From positions 1 through 64,000 of the forward strand of contig NZ_VTXD01000022.1 of the NCBI RefSeq assembly GCF_013114625.1: 64,000 nucleotides of DNA, in the 5' to 3' direction. Shown here piece after piece: positions 8,400 through 18,629 of this stretch. This stretch comes from Vibrio sp. 99-70-13A1 (GTDB lineage Bacteria > Pseudomonadota > Gammaproteobacteria > Enterobacterales > Vibrionaceae). A program made the translations under genes and the position numbers. The notes beneath the pieces are model-generated. The model ran no database searches, was not told where the DNA came from, and saw only the letters and a list, made by a program, of their open reading frames with translations. The first letter of the stretch is position 1; every line of letters begins with the position of its first letter.

Positions 8400-10013
8400 A
8401 TGAAAGGTTTGCAAGCTACTTTGCTCGCTATTGGAATTTCGGTCGCAGGCTTATCGTCAGTGTCTGCTCAAGATACTTCTTCAAGAATTATAAATGGTAC
8501 AGAAGCGGCTGAAGGGAGCTGGCCATTTATTGCAGCGCTTGTAATGAAAGGTGCCGATCCTTATCAAGGACAATTCTGTGGGGCAAGTTTTATTGGAGAG
8601 CGCTACATCTTGACTGCGGCTCACTGTACAGAAGGTATGGAAGCTGAAGATATAGATGTTGTTATTGGTTCCTCAGATCTTTCCGCTTCAAATGTTGAAA
8701 GTTCACGTTTTGCAGTCAAGCATATTTATACTCATGAATCTTATGTCTCCGCATCGTCCGGTCATGATATTGCAGTCATTGAATTGTCTGAATCAGCAAC
8801 AAAAGTGTCAGTTCCACTTGCTGACCAATATTTAAGAAATGACTTACCAACAGGCGAAAGCTTAACTGTTATGGGGTGGGGTAATCAGAACAACCAGTCT
8901 GACCAATTTGTAAGTTCTAGTAAACTTCACCAAGTGAATGTTCCACTTGTGGCTCAAAATGTTTGTCGTGCTGCAACGCACCCTGCTTACCGCTCAATTG
9001 GTGATGACGCTTTTTGTGCTGGTTTCCCTCAAGGAGGATATGATTCATGTCAGGGTGACAGTGGTGGACCAATTGTTGTAAATAATGGTGGGGTTACAGA
9101 GCAACTTGGTATCGTAAGTTGGGGAATCGGCTGTGCTGATGAAGATGCTTACGGCGTTTATACAAACTTAAGCTATTTTACGAATTGGATCACGAGCGCT
9201 ACTGGTGGTCTCAGTTACAACCAACAAACAGATTTAGGAGTAAAAGCACCTGGCTCGAACTCTCACACTTTTGATTATACAAATAATACCGATGTCGCAA
9301 TTAAGATTAGTAACATAGCTGAAACTTCGGGCTTAGCTGTACAAAGTTCAAATTGTTCAAATTTACTAGTGGGAGAGACTTGCCAAGTTACGGTTGATTT
9401 TAATGTAACAAAGCTAGATTTCGATTCTATTAATATTGAGCTTTCAACAGATCATCCTTTGTATTCTAAAGTGAAATCGAGAGCTTCATTTATTGGTGCA
9501 ACAGCAGCTAATCAGAGCGCAAGCAGCTTAGTTGATATCACTAATTCTGGTGTGTTTAATACTGCACCTTGGGAATCTCGAGATGGCTATATTGTTTCTC
9601 CTCAAATTGGCAATAGTGAGAAAACTGCATTGATTATTGAAGGTATTCCAAGAGGTGAATTAACGATACAAATTGGTGTTTCTTCAGAAAGTTACTCTGA
9701 TGTCATGAAACTATATGTTAATGGCACTCAAGTCGATCAGATGTCAGGTGAAAGTGTAGAGTCGAAGGTGGCTTTCCTTTCACAAAAATTGAATACAGTT
9801 ATGGTTGCTTATGAGAAGGATGCTAGCTTATCGAGAGGAACTGATGATGTTAGGTTATTAGATTTCCAATTAAGAGAAAGCTCTGATAGCTCACAAGGCG
9901 GTGATAACGTAGCTAGAAGTTCAAGTAGCGGCGGTACATTTGGTCTTTATGGCTTGTTTATGATATTTGGTTTTACTGCGTTAAGAAGTATTCGCTCACG
10001 TACAACTAAATAA
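8400..10013 (+). CDS. Secreted trypsin-like serine protease with GlyGly-CTERM tail (VesC-like)
   Basis: A 537-residue protein. It has a signal peptide (1-23) and a short propeptide ending at R29, before the mature start IINGT. A chymotrypsin-fold domain (30 to about 268) carries the triad H75 (TAAHC), D123 and S221 (GDSGGP). D215 at the pocket base predicts cleavage after Lys or Arg. A beta-rich linker (about 270-495) leads to a GlyGly-CTERM sorting signal (about 508-537: Ser/Gly run, hydrophobic helix, basic end). Known relatives in V. cholerae (VesA, VesB, VesC) leave by type II secretion and are processed by rhombosortase. Its length is closest to VesC. Confidence 0.92.
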   Translation: MKGLQATLLAIGISVAGLSSVSAQDTSSRIINGTEAAEGSWPFIAALVMKGADPYQGQFCGASFIGERYILTAAHCTEGMEAEDIDVVIGSSDLSASNVESSRFAVKHIYTHESYVSASSGHDIAVIELSESATKVSVPLADQYLRNDLPTGESLTVMGWGNQNNQSDQFVSSSKLHQVNVPLVAQNVCRAATHPAYRSIGDDAFCAGFPQGGYDSCQGDSGGPIVVNNGGVTEQLGIVSWGIGCADEDAYGVYTNLSYFTNWITSATGGLSYNQQTDLGVKAPGSNSHTFDYTNNTDVAIKISNIAETSGLAVQSSNCSNLLVGETCQVTVDFNVTKLDFDSINIELSTDHPLYSKVKSRASFIGATAANQSASSLVDITNSGVFNTAPWESRDGYIVSPQIGNSEKTALIIEGIPRGELTIQIGVSSESYSDVMKLYVNGTQVDQMSGESVESKVAFLSQKLNTVMVAYEKDASLSRGTDDVRLLDFQLRESSDSSQGGDNVARSSSSGGTFGLYGLFMIFGFTALRSIRSRTTK

Positions 10014-10028
10014 GATTTGAGTTAAATG

Positions 10029-10059
10029 AAAAAGGTCTACTTAGTAAGTAGACCTTTTT
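10029..10059. terminator. Terminator between convergent genes
   Basis: A perfect 14-bp stem (10029-10042 with 10046-10059) has a 3-base loop. It serves the protease gene, and possibly also the opposing DUF3581 gene because A and T tracts flank it. Confidence 0.92.
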
Positions 10060-10070
10060 TGATTCTATTC

Positions 10071-10119
10071 TTAAGCATTAAGCATTAAGCATTAAGCATT
10101 AAGCATTAAGCATTAAGCA
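10071..10119 (-). repeat. Stop-anchored heptamer array TAATGCT x6.4
   Basis: Read on the minus strand, the array begins exactly with the TAA stop codon of the DUF3581 gene (10113-10115). It continues as TAATGCT six times plus TAA down to 10071. The four bases before the stop (TGCT) match the end of the unit. Stops fall in all three frames. Confidence 0.97.
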
Positions 10120-10838
10120 GCGGCAGCAAACTGCGCTAGGAACATTTCTTTACGTTCGTTAAATCGGTTTACTAAGTCATCGACAGATGCTTGGTCGTAT
10201 GGTTTAAGACCACTAGCAACCATACGTTTAATACCTTTACCTACAACTTCACCGTCTTCTTTGAAATCAAAGTTCAGTGTTACTAAACCACGCTTACCAT
10301 CTACATCGAACGTAGCACCAGAAAATGAGACTTCAGGGTGAGTCAGATCTAAGCGTGAAAATTCAATTTCCATGCTTTCGTAAATAACAAGAGGACGCTG
10401 GCAATTGATCATCATTTGCTGTTCTTCCATAAGAGGAACCATGATGTGTGGGAAGTTCATCCCTGAGAATTGCACATAGTTTTTTACTACATGCTCTATG
10501 AATGCTTGATCATGGCTCTTTTCACCTTCAGAACTCATATGAAGGTATTCTTTTCCGTTACTATCGACTAATGCACTTTCTGTGTTGCACTTATTATCAA
10601 CACTTAACGCAATCCCATCATTAACCATCCCAGAAAACTTAAAACGCATTTTCTGGCTAATTCCTTCTTTTTTAAGAAGTACAGCGAACAGAAGATCACC
10701 TGGCACACAAAAACGTTTATTGTCTTCGTCGTGTATAGGATTGAAGTCAGCCGCTACTTTTTTTGCAAAGTGGCTTGCTTGTTCACGAGTGAACTGAAAT
10801 TGGTCGTCTTGAGTTGAAAAGTATGGTGTCAGAAACAT
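10113..10838 (-). CDS. DUF3581 protein, hotdog/MaoC-like
   Basis: About 241 residues from the ATG at 10838; an in-frame TTG at 10859 is an alternative, and neither has a clear Shine-Dalgarno. The protein fits DUF3581. Near residues 31-50 it has DFNPIHDEDNKRFCVPGD, which resembles the active-site segment of MaoC-type (R)-hydratases (D-x-NP-x-H-x-D followed by PG). A hotdog-fold acyl-thioester role is therefore possible, but this is inference. The end is Ala-rich, and the stop codon is the first unit of a heptamer array. Confidence 0.75.
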   Translation of the reverse strand: MFLTPYFSTQDDQFQFTREQASHFAKKVAADFNPIHDEDNKRFCVPGDLLFAVLLKKEGISQKMRFKFSGMVNDGIALSVDNKCNTESALVDSNGKEYLHMSSEGEKSHDQAFIEHVVKNYVQFSGMNFPHIMVPLMEEQQMMINCQRPLVIYESMEIEFSRLDLTHPEVSFSGATFDVDGKRGLVTLNFDFKEDGEVVGKGIKRMVASGLKPYDQASVDDLVNRFNERKEMFLAQFAAAA

Positions 10839-11019
10839 AGAATCGCTATTAGTAATCAAATCTGCGGCGGATTATATCCAACAATGGTCATTTCAATGGT
10901 CTATCCAGTTGGTGAGGTTGCATAAGTGATTACTTAATATGATGATTTTCTAAATATGTGGGATGTTTTTACGCTCGAAAATAATTTTACAACGATAGCT
11001 GGTGGGTAAATTTGTTAGA

Positions 11020-11039
11020 AAGGGCTAAAACTAGCCCTT
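11020..11039 (-). terminator. Probable terminator of the hut operon
   Basis: AAGGGCTA (11020-11027) pairs with TAGCCCTT (11032-11039) around a 4-base loop. On the minus strand only a short T stretch follows. It lies about 85 bp past the hutH stop. Confidence 0.55.
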
Positions 11040-11093
11040 ATCAATTATGTTGCTAAGTGTATTCGACCATTGGCTGACAATAATCGAATACTT

Positions 11094-11131
11094 GCTAGAA
11101 GCTAGAAGCTAGAAGCTAGAAGCTAGAAGCT
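11094..11131 (-). repeat. Stop-anchored heptamer array TAGCTTC x4.6
   Basis: On the minus strand the TAG stop of hutH (11123-11125) opens the array TAGCTTC, which repeats to 11094. The coding bases just before the stop (AGCTTC) match the unit, so the array straddles the stop. Stops recur in all frames. Confidence 0.96.
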
Positions 11132-12655
11132 GCACATAAGTCCTTCTGGCATGAGATGGTTATGTACTGAAAGTTTTAAGAGTAAATTAGCTTTTTCAAT
11201 ATCAGGAGCAAAGTATCGATCCTTATCGTAGAAAGTGACTTTCTCTCGCAATATTTGCTTCGCTTCTTCAATTCGAGCGGAGGACTTATTCGGTGCTCTG
11301 AAGTCGATACCTTGAGCGGCAGATAAGTACTCGACAGCTAAAATTCCTCGTGTATTTTCACTCATATCACGTAGACGGCGTCCTGCGAAAGTTGCCATGG
11401 AAACATGGTCTTCTTGGTTTGCTGATGTTGGTAAACTGTCAACAGAGGCTGGATGAGCTAATGTTTTGTTTTCACTAGCAAGCGCTGCTGCAGTCACTTG
11501 AGCAATCATAAAGCCTGAATTCACCCCACCATTATCAACAAGGAAAGGAGGAAGCTTACTGAGTGCACTGTCGATGAGCAAAGCCATGCGTCGTTCAGAA
11601 AGGCTGCCCATCTCTGCGATGGCTAATGCTAAGTTGTCCGCGGCCATAGCAACAGGCTCTGCATGGAAATTACCACCAGAAATGATGTCACCGTCATCAG
11701 CAAAAACGAGCGGGTTATCAGACACGGAGTTAGCTTCTACTTGTAGGATATCGGCAGAATTTCTTATTTGTTGCAAGCAAGCGCCCATCACTTGAGGTTG
11801 GCAACGCAGTGAGTATGGGTCTTGCACTTTTTCACAAGCAGTGTGTGATTCACCAATCTCACTGTTTTGATCAAGCATATAGCGGTACGCCATAGCAGCA
11901 TCCATTTGTCCTCTATGACCACGTACACGATGGATTCGTGGATCAAATGGACGTCGGCTACCAAGTGCAGCATCAACCGACATTGCACCACATACGGTTG
12001 CTGATGCAAAAAGGTCTTCACTCGCAAACAAACCTTCTAAAGCGAATGCAGTCGAAGCTTGCGTACCATTTAACAGAGCCAGCCCTTCTTTTGGTGCCAG
12101 AGTGATCGGCTCTAACCCTGCAATTTGCATGGCTTCTAAACCCGAAATGATTTTCCCATTATGACGAGCTTCGCCTTCACCAAGTAATACAGTACTCATG
12201 TGTGCAAGAGGAGCTAAGTCACCAGAGGCACCAACAGAACCTTTTTGTGGAACACATGGATAAACCTGCGCGTTAACCAAGTCAATAAGTGCGTTAATTA
12301 CTTTAAGACGAATACCAGAATAGCCGCGTGAAAGGCTATTAATTTTTAGCACCATCATTAGGCGAACGGTTTCGTCTGACATTAGTTTGCCAATGCCTGC
12401 AGCATGTGAAAGCACAATGCTTTTTTGCAAGGTTTCCAAATCTTCAGGGGCAATCTTAGTGTTAGCCAATAAGCCAAAACCGGTATTAATACCATAAACG
12501 GTGCGATCTTCAGCAATGACTTGCTCGACCACTTTCATGCTCGCTTCGATATCTGGAATAGCGGCAGGGTCTAGGGATAGATTGACTGGACTACGGCTAA
12601 TTTTACGAAGTTCAGGAAGGCCTAGCTGCCCAGGTTTTAGTAGTAAATTCAACAT
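11123..12655 (-). CDS. hutH: Histidine ammonia-lyase
   Basis: A 510-residue enzyme that removes ammonia from L-histidine to give urocanate, the first step of histidine degradation. The MIO cofactor triad Ala-Ser-Gly is at residues 143-145 ([14 protein letters not shown]). An in-frame ATG at 12673 overlaps the hutU stop, but GGAG lies eight bases before the ATG at 12655, and that start gives the family-typical [11 protein letters not shown] beginning, so I use it. It is the last gene of the minus-strand hut operon. Its stop codon lies in a heptamer repeat. Confidence 0.97.
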   Translation of the reverse strand: MLNLLLKPGQLGLPELRKISRSPVNLSLDPAAIPDIEASMKVVEQVIAEDRTVYGINTGFGLLANTKIAPEDLETLQKSIVLSHAAGIGKLMSDETVRLMMVLKINSLSRGYSGIRLKVINALIDLVNAQVYPCVPQKGSVGASGDLAPLAHMSTVLLGEGEARHNGKIISGLEAMQIAGLEPITLAPKEGLALLNGTQASTAFALEGLFASEDLFASATVCGAMSVDAALGSRRPFDPRIHRVRGHRGQMDAAMAYRYMLDQNSEIGESHTACEKVQDPYSLRCQPQVMGACLQQIRNSADILQVEANSVSDNPLVFADDGDIISGGNFHAEPVAMAADNLALAIAEMGSLSERRMALLIDSALSKLPPFLVDNGGVNSGFMIAQVTAAALASENKTLAHPASVDSLPTSANQEDHVSMATFAGRRLRDMSENTRGILAVEYLSAAQGIDFRAPNKSSARIEEAKQILREKVTFYDKDRYFAPDIEKANLLLKLSVHNHLMPEGLMCSF

Positions 12656-12672
12656 GTTTTCTTCTCCAGACA

Positions 12673-14367
12673 TTAAAGGCGGCTTAGTTCTTCGTTTAGC
12701 ATTGGTAAATCAAGTTTTTGTTCTTTTGCGCATTGTTTTGCAATGTCGTAACCAGCATCAGCATGGCGCATTACGCCTGTTGCTGGATCATTATGTAAAA
12801 CACGAGCAATACGCTGTGAAGCGTCATCGGAGCCATCACAGCAAATCACCATTCCTGAGTGTTGAGAGAAGCCCATGCCAACTCCACCACCATGGTGAAG
12901 TGATACCCATGTTGCGCCGCCTGCAGTGTTAAGAAGGGCATTCAGTAGTGGCCAGTCTGACACAGCATCTGAACCGTCCATCATGCCTTCTGTCTCTCGG
13001 TTAGGGCTAGCAACAGAACCTGAATCTAAATGGTCACGACCAATCACAACCGGCGCCTTAAGTTCGCCATTCTTTACCATTTCATTGAAGGCTTGACCTA
13101 GGCGTTCCCGATCTTTTAGCCCAACCCAACAAATACGAGCCGGTAAACCTTGGAATTGAATTCGTTCACGGGCCATATCTAGCCAGTTATGTAAATGCGG
13201 ATTATCTGGAATGAGTTCTTTTACTTTTTGGTCTGTTTTATAGATATCTTCAGGATCACCAGATAGCGCAGCCCAACGGAATGGTCCTACGCCTTCGCAA
13301 AATAAAGGTCGTATATACGCCGGTACGAAACCTGGGAAATCAAAGGCATTCTCGACGCCTTCTTCTAGAGCCATTTGGCGAATGTTATTACCGTAATCAA
13401 CGGTTGCTGCGCCTTTATATTGAAGATCTAGCATGGCTTGGACTTGAATTGCCATAGACTGTTTCGCCGCTTTAACGACTTTAGCTTCATCGACTAAGCG
13501 CTCTTGTGCTGCTTTCTCCATTGTCCACCCCTGTGGCAGGTAGCCATTTAGTGGGTCATGAGCTGAAGTTTGGTCAGTGACGACATCGGGAGTGATATTT
13601 CGTTCTACAAGTTCAGGGAATACATCAGCAGCATTACCGAGAAGACCAACAGAGATTGGAGTGTCAGACTCAGTAATCATTGCCATTGCTTCATCTATAC
13701 TAGTGGCTTTTTTATCTACATAGCCGGTACGAAGACGGTAGTCGATACGAGACTCATCACATTCAACTGCGATCATAGAAAAACCAGCCATTGTTGCAGC
13801 TAAAGGTTGAGCGCCACCCATACCACCAAGGCCACCTGTTAGTACCCACTTACCTTGAGCTTCACCTTGGAAGTGCTTTTTAGCAATCGCTACAAAGGTT
13901 TCATAAGTACCTTGGACAATTCCTTGAGAGCCAATGTATATCCAACTCCCGGCGGTCATTTGTCCGTACATCATCAAGCCTTCTTTATCTAGCTCGTTAA
14001 AATGCTCCCAATTTGCCCAGTGTGGAACAAGGTTTGAATTGGCAATGAGTACGCGCGGGGCATTTTTGTGTGTTGGGTAGACACCAACTGGTTTACCTGA
14101 TTGAACCAACAGAGTTTGATCATCTTCTAGTCGTTCAAGTACCTCAACAATCTTGTCGTAGCATTTCCAATCACGAGCAGCGCGACCAATACCGCCGTAT
14201 ACCACAAGTGCATGTGGGTGCTCTGCTACATCTGGGTCTAAATTGTTCATTAACATACGCAGAGGCGCTTCGGTTAACCACGATTTTGCTCGTAGTTTTG
14301 TACCATGTGGTGCTCGGATTTCACGAGTTGTATCGAGGCGAGGGTCACTAGAGTGATGATCCGTCAT
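12673..14367 (-). CDS. hutU: Urocanate hydratase
   Basis: A 564-residue urocanase, which hydrates urocanate to imidazolonepropionate using tightly bound NAD. The Gly-rich segment [18 protein letters not shown] near residue 180 and the segment [14 protein letters not shown] are conserved family features. An upstream ATG at 14388 is unlikely, because AAGGAG sits at the right distance before the ATG at 14367. Its stop overlaps the neighbourhood of the hutH start, which implies translational coupling. About 130 bp without a gene separates it from hutG. Confidence 0.97.
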   Translation of the reverse strand: MTDHHSSDPRLDTTREIRAPHGTKLRAKSWLTEAPLRMLMNNLDPDVAEHPHALVVYGGIGRAARDWKCYDKIVEVLERLEDDQTLLVQSGKPVGVYPTHKNAPRVLIANSNLVPHWANWEHFNELDKEGLMMYGQMTAGSWIYIGSQGIVQGTYETFVAIAKKHFQGEAQGKWVLTGGLGGMGGAQPLAATMAGFSMIAVECDESRIDYRLRTGYVDKKATSIDEAMAMITESDTPISVGLLGNAADVFPELVERNITPDVVTDQTSAHDPLNGYLPQGWTMEKAAQERLVDEAKVVKAAKQSMAIQVQAMLDLQYKGAATVDYGNNIRQMALEEGVENAFDFPGFVPAYIRPLFCEGVGPFRWAALSGDPEDIYKTDQKVKELIPDNPHLHNWLDMARERIQFQGLPARICWVGLKDRERLGQAFNEMVKNGELKAPVVIGRDHLDSGSVASPNRETEGMMDGSDAVSDWPLLNALLNTAGGATWVSLHHGGGVGMGFSQHSGMVICCDGSDDASQRIARVLHNDPATGVMRHADAGYDIAKQCAKEQKLDLPMLNEELSRL

Positions 14368-14484
14368 TTGAAACTCCTTATTTTTCACGTATTGGATTAT
14401 GTTGTTATTTTTATAAATGATGAATTAACGATGCATTAATGATCGTTTTATAAGTAATGAAACTTGTAGGTCTTATTAGCCTTA

Positions 14485-14502
14485 ATGATTTTATCGATTT
14501 TA
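14485..14502 (-). repeat. Nine-base duplication starting at the hutG stop
   Basis: From the hutG stop the minus strand reads TAAAATCGA then TAAAATCAT, followed by TAA. The two copies differ at two positions. This is a weak member of the stop-anchored set and could be chance. Confidence 0.5.
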
Positions 14503-15609
14503 TTGCTTGTTTTGCATGGCATTGACGATATCCCAACATAGACGAGCAGCTAAACGTGCGGTTTGCCCATCAATGTCGAAATTTGGATTGTATTCGGCGA
14601 TATCAGCGATCAGGAGTTTTGATTTTTCCTGCAATATCCGAGTAAATAGGGGAGCGATGCTATCGTAACTGACCCCTCTAGCAGCTGGTGCGCTGACTCC
14701 CGGGGCTGTTGCCGCAGGAAACACATCTAAATCAATGGTTAGGTAGATAATGTCGCATTCACCAATGAAGCGTTCTAGCTCAGCTAAATGCTTAGTGGTA
14801 TTAGAGTGTGATAATTCATTATCCTCTACATACCACACACCTAAGTCATCGGCTTTTTCGAATAATGCGGCAGTGTTGCTGGCTCGGCTTACTCCCAAGC
14901 ACGCATAGTGAAATGGCCAGCCATGCTGCTGACAGAAATGCTGAATTTGGTTAAATGGAGTACCTGAGCTCGGCTTAACTTGAGCGATATCACTTTCAAA
15001 AGCTCTTAGGTCAAAATGAGCATCAAAGTTAATGATGCCAACCTTCGGTTGAGTCATTTCTTGCGAACTATGTTGAGTTAGAGGGCTATGTATACTCAGA
15101 GAAGCATGTTTATCAATAGGCTCCTGTTGATTAAGAATAAACTGAGCAAGACCTTGGAAGGAAGCCCAAGCAACTTCATGCCCACCACCGAGTGTAATGA
15201 CTTTAGTTTTTTCAAGCGCATGGGCAATCACATTGGCACATTGCTCTTGGCTAGACTCAAGCTCATCTTCTTCACATTCTATGTCACCCAAATCAAAAAT
15301 TGGCGAGTGTTGATGCCAAGCCATATTCGCTAAAGCTTGACGTATTAAATTAGGCGCTTGTTTTGCTCCAATTCTTCCTTTGTTTCTGGCTACTCCAGCA
15401 TCGCTTGCAAAGCCAACAATAGAAACCGCCTCACTAGTCTGGCAGCTTTCATTCTTAGTAAGTTGAGATACACACGTGACCTTGGTTATGTGGTGAAGAC
15501 GGGTACCTTTATCACCATCTTCTTCATCATGGCGACCTTGCCAAATGAAAGAGTGATTTGTTGAAGGTAAATCTATTTTTGCCAAATGCTTATGAATTGA
15601 ATCAGTCAT
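14500..15609 (-). CDS. hutG: Formimidoylglutamase
   Basis: A 369-residue arginase-family enzyme that hydrolyses N-formimidoyl-L-glutamate to glutamate and formamide. Metal-site motifs are visible: [17 protein letters not shown] and TIDLDVFPA followed by [11 protein letters not shown] poorly conserved Ser/Gln/His-rich segment (about 15050-15120) appears inserted between the first two metal motifs. The chosen ATG overlaps the hutI stop (ATGACTGA). A more upstream start at 15630 exists but would overlap hutI further. It is the third gene of the operon. Confidence 0.93.
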   Translation of the reverse strand: MTDSIHKHLAKIDLPSTNHSFIWQGRHDEEDGDKGTRLHHITKVTCVSQLTKNESCQTSEAVSIVGFASDAGVARNKGRIGAKQAPNLIRQALANMAWHQHSPIFDLGDIECEEDELESSQEQCANVIAHALEKTKVITLGGGHEVAWASFQGLAQFILNQQEPIDKHASLSIHSPLTQHSSQEMTQPKVGIINFDAHFDLRAFESDIAQVKPSSGTPFNQIQHFCQQHGWPFHYACLGVSRASNTAALFEKADDLGVWYVEDNELSHSNTTKHLAELERFIGECDIIYLTIDLDVFPAATAPGVSAPAARGVSYDSIAPLFTRILQEKSKLLIADIAEYNPNFDIDGQTARLAARLCWDIVNAMQNKQ

Positions 15610-16822
15610 GACAAATCGCCCCATTAACAATACGTTGGAAGAGCCTTGGAACGCCTACTTGATAGCTTAAATCGGCAGGGTGTTCGATATCCCAAATCGA
15701 AATATCAGCCTCCATTCCTACTTCTAAACACCCTCTAGTTTGGGCGTGACCAATTGCTTGTGCTGCATGGCATGTGACTCCACGAAGTGCTTCTTCAGGG
15801 GTGAGACCAAATAAAGTGCAGCCCATATTCATCATCAAAGTCAGGTCGGCGAACGGGGACGTTCCAGGGTTAAAGTCAGTGGCGATCGCCATGGGAATAT
15901 CTTTTTCACGGAGTAATTGAATTGGAGGTAGTTGAGTTTCACGCAAAAAGTAAAAAGCACCGGGTAGCAAAGTTGCAACGGTATTACTGTTTGCAAGCGC
16001 ATTGACACCAACACTATCAAGATACTCAATATGGTCGACGGACAGTGCGTTATAGCTTGCTGCTAATGCACTACCACCTAAGTTAGAAAGCTGCTCAGTG
16101 TGTCCTTTAATGGCAAGACCATTGGCTTTAGCGGCACAAAAGACTTTTTCGGTTTGTTCTAAATTAAAGCCAATGGATTCACAAAAAACGTCGACTGAAT
16201 CGGCAAGGTTTTCTTGAGCTGCCGTAGGAATGATTTCTTGGCAAACATAGTCGATATATTTATCGGGCTTGCCTGCATATTCAGGTGGTAGGGCATGAGC
16301 GGCAAGTAAAGTTGTGCTCACTTTAATACGCTTGTGATCTTCTAATGCCTTAGCAGCCCTAAGCATTTTGAGTTCATCATTAAGTGTCAGCCCATAACCA
16401 GATTTTACTTCAACGCTGGTGACACCACTTCGAATTAAACCTTCTAATCTCGGTAAGGCAAGTTCTATTAACTCACTCTCAGAGGCTTTTCGAGTTGCCT
16501 TTACGGTTGAAATAATACCGCCACCTTGTTTAGCAATAGTTTGATAAGGCACGCCGTTAAGACGCATTTCAAATTCATTTGCTCGATTGCCAGCAAAAAC
16601 AAGATGCGTATGACAGTCAATTAAGCCAGGTGTAAGCACTCTATTTTGGCAATCAATCGTGGGATATTCAGCATAAAGGTTGGGAATTGATACATCTGCA
16701 CGGCTAGAGATAGATTCAATTTTTCCAGAACTTATAACAAGAGTCATTGGTTGAGAAGGAAGGTATCCTTCAGCGCCTTTGGACATTGAAACTATGCGTG
16801 CATTTTTAAGTATCAAATTCAT
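15602..16822 (-). CDS. hutI: Imidazolonepropionase
   Basis: A 406-residue amidohydrolase that opens imidazolonepropionate to N-formimidoyl-L-glutamate. The metal-binding HxH is at H71 and H73 ([16 protein letters not shown]), and the conserved segments VEVKSGYGL and [10 protein letters not shown] follow. It is the first structural gene of the operon after hutC. It overlaps hutG by eight bases. Confidence 0.97.
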   Translation of the reverse strand: MNLILKNARIVSMSKGAEGYLPSQPMTLVISSGKIESISSRADVSIPNLYAEYPTIDCQNRVLTPGLIDCHTHLVFAGNRANEFEMRLNGVPYQTIAKQGGGIISTVKATRKASESELIELALPRLEGLIRSGVTSVEVKSGYGLTLNDELKMLRAAKALEDHKRIKVSTTLLAAHALPPEYAGKPDKYIDYVCQEIIPTAAQENLADSVDVFCESIGFNLEQTEKVFCAAKANGLAIKGHTEQLSNLGGSALAASYNALSVDHIEYLDSVGVNALANSNTVATLLPGAFYFLRETQLPPIQLLREKDIPMAIATDFNPGTSPFADLTLMMNMGCTLFGLTPEEALRGVTCHAAQAIGHAQTRGCLEVGMEADISIWDIEHPADLSYQVGVPRLFQRIVNGAICHD

Positions 16823-16852
16823 TTTTAACCTAAAGTATTTGGATTGTTTAAA

Positions 16853-16862
16853 TGTATATACA
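16853..16862. promoter_or_regulatory. Candidate HutC operator before hutI
   Basis: The perfect palindrome TGTATATACA lies 31 bp upstream of the hutI start. It resembles GntR/HutC-type sites. Assignment rests on position and shape. Confidence 0.6.
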
Positions 16863-16936
16863 AATAAATAGGTTAAAAACGAGTTTGGATCAAGTTGATG
16901 TTACGAATATGTGATCAATAAATAGAATGAAATGCT

Positions 16937-17650
16937 TTAATCGAACAATACTTTAGAGCTTAATTTGTATTTAGACCCCGGGTGATAGAGTAATGCAAAG
17001 CTAATTAAGCGATCTTTACTCCACGTTCTTCTGTTCAACAGTAAGCATGGCTCTGTACTGGATAACTGTAAGGATTCTTTAACCTTCGCATCCGGAATAA
17101 TTGCCTCAACTGTATGTTCAATTGCCGTTAAAGGGCAAGTTTCTGAGAGATACTGATTGGGTGTTTTCTTGGAAAAATCTTGTGTTAAATAGTCGGGAAC
17201 TGAATGGATGTTTACCCAGCGCACCTCTAGCTGTATAGGCTTATCATCAGCATAGTGAATTATTTCACTATAAAACACTTTGGAATTCAGCATGATGCCT
17301 AGGCGTGTTGCCGTAGTTTCATCAGCATGTGTCTGTGTCTGATTAATCACTGTATTTTTATATGCCTGACCGCGAGCCGCGACTTCTTGAGATATGTTAT
17401 TAATGTCGAGAAGAGGGGACTCTGCTTTTTCCGACGGCGAGCAAACAAAAGTTCCTAATCTTGGTTTTCTTATCAATTTCCCTTCGCTAACTAAATCACG
17501 AATGGCTTTATTTACCGTCATCCTACTTACATTAAACTGCTCAGTAAGCTCTAGTTCGGTTGTGATTTTATGCCCAACAGGCCAGTGACCACTCTCAATT
17601 TTAGTGTCTATATAGGATTTGATTTGTAGGTATAACGGTTTATTTGTCAT
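16937..17650 (-). CDS. hutC: Histidine utilization repressor (GntR/HutC family)
   Basis: A 237-residue regulator. It has an N-terminal winged helix-turn-helix (about 5-72, with FNVSRMTVNKAIRDLVSEGK) and a C-terminal UTRA ligand domain (about 95-232). HutC proteins repress hut genes and are released by urocanate. It reads in the same direction as hutIGUH, with 114 bp before hutI. A palindromic site also lies upstream of its own start, which would fit autoregulation. Confidence 0.93.
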   Translation of the reverse strand: MTNKPLYLQIKSYIDTKIESGHWPVGHKITTELELTEQFNVSRMTVNKAIRDLVSEGKLIRKPRLGTFVCSPSEKAESPLLDINNISQEVAARGQAYKNTVINQTQTHADETTATRLGIMLNSKVFYSEIIHYADDKPIQLEVRWVNIHSVPDYLTQDFSKKTPNQYLSETCPLTAIEHTVEAIIPDAKVKESLQLSSTEPCLLLNRRTWSKDRLISFALLYHPGSKYKLSSKVLFD

Positions 17651-17660
17651 AAGTTAACGC

Positions 17661-17680
17661 CTAATTGACTATACAATTAG
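17661..17680. promoter_or_regulatory. Candidate HutC operator before hutC
   Basis: CTAATTG...CAATTAG arms flank a TATA core (20 bp in all). The reverse complement contains TTGTATAG, close to the TGTATATACA site before hutI. The site lies just upstream of the hutC start and could mediate autorepression. Confidence 0.5.
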
Positions 17681-17834
17681 AGTAACTGATTCATTATTAA
17701 TTACAATATTTTCACTGTTAATGTTACGCCTGCTCTTATAAATGTTGTAAATGACTTGCGAAGAGTGAATGAGTAAGGATATTTTGTAGCGAATAAAAGT
17801 GTTATGAAAAACATAGAATTAGAAAGGAAAAGTT

Positions 17835-18578
17835 ATGCTTAACAAACTGAAAGCGTCATTGGGTATTGGTGCAGCGAAAGTAGACACTGTGTTAGACAGT
17901 ATTGAAGTATTCCAAGGCGGTGAATTGTCTGGGACCGTTAATATTGTTGGTGGTGATGTAGAGCAGCAGATTGATGCGATTAACATCGTCCTTAATACTG
18001 AAGTAAAAGTGGAAACAGAAGACAGCACTAGCTATGAAAATTTTTCGCTTGGACGAATTCAAGCGGTAGACGCATTTGTTATTCAACCGGGTGAAACAAA
18101 GCAAGTTCCATTTAGAATGTTGCTTAATGATGAAACACCAGTAACTGCTCTAAATGCATCAAAGAATCAAAGCCATGTATGGGTAGAAACAACGTTAGAC
18201 ATTGATTTCGCGATTGATCCGAAAGATCGCGATTTTGTTGTCGTAAAACCTTTACCTGCTGTAGCGAAAATCATTCAAGCGATTGAAGCTTCTGGTATGT
18301 CGATGGTAAAAGCGGATGTTGAGAAAGGTTTCCTTAATGGCAATACTTTTGCTTCACGCTCTGGTTGTTATCAAGAAATCGAATTCCGTTCAGGTGGCTT
18401 CGTTAACACAAAAGAGATTGAGCTTTCGTTTATTGTGGAAGGGGCAGTGATTAACTGTCTTGCTGAAATTGATCGTTCAATGAGCTTCCGTGGTGATCAA
18501 TATATTTCATTTAGCTTACCTGTTAACGCTTCAGACTCTGATATTCGCAATGCAGTTTCAAGAGTGCTTAGCGTTTAA
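17835..18578 (+). CDS. Spo0M-like arrestin-fold protein
   Basis: A 247-residue protein matching the Spo0M (sporulation-control protein M) family, which has an arrestin-like beta-sandwich fold and also occurs in non-sporulating bacteria. No signal peptide, membrane segment or catalytic motif is seen. The start is MLNKLKASLGIGAAKVDT, with AAAGGA before it. Its role outside Bacillus is poorly known. It is convergent with the DUF3187 gene. Confidence 0.85.
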   Translation: MLNKLKASLGIGAAKVDTVLDSIEVFQGGELSGTVNIVGGDVEQQIDAINIVLNTEVKVETEDSTSYENFSLGRIQAVDAFVIQPGETKQVPFRMLLNDETPVTALNASKNQSHVWVETTLDIDFAIDPKDRDFVVVKPLPAVAKIIQAIEASGMSMVKADVEKGFLNGNTFASRSGCYQEIEFRSGGFVNTKEIELSFIVEGAVINCLAEIDRSMSFRGDQYISFSLPVNASDSDIRNAVSRVLSV

Positions 18579-18596
18579 TCTTGTCATAGCTAGCTA

Positions 18597-18618
18597 AGAG
18601 GGCTGGCTCCAGCTCTCT
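18597..18618. terminator. Terminator between convergent genes
   Basis: A 10-bp stem with one G-T wobble (18597-18606 with 18609-18618) has a 2-base apex and is followed by a T-rich stretch on the plus strand. Confidence 0.6.
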
Positions 18619-18629
18619 CATTCTTTTAT

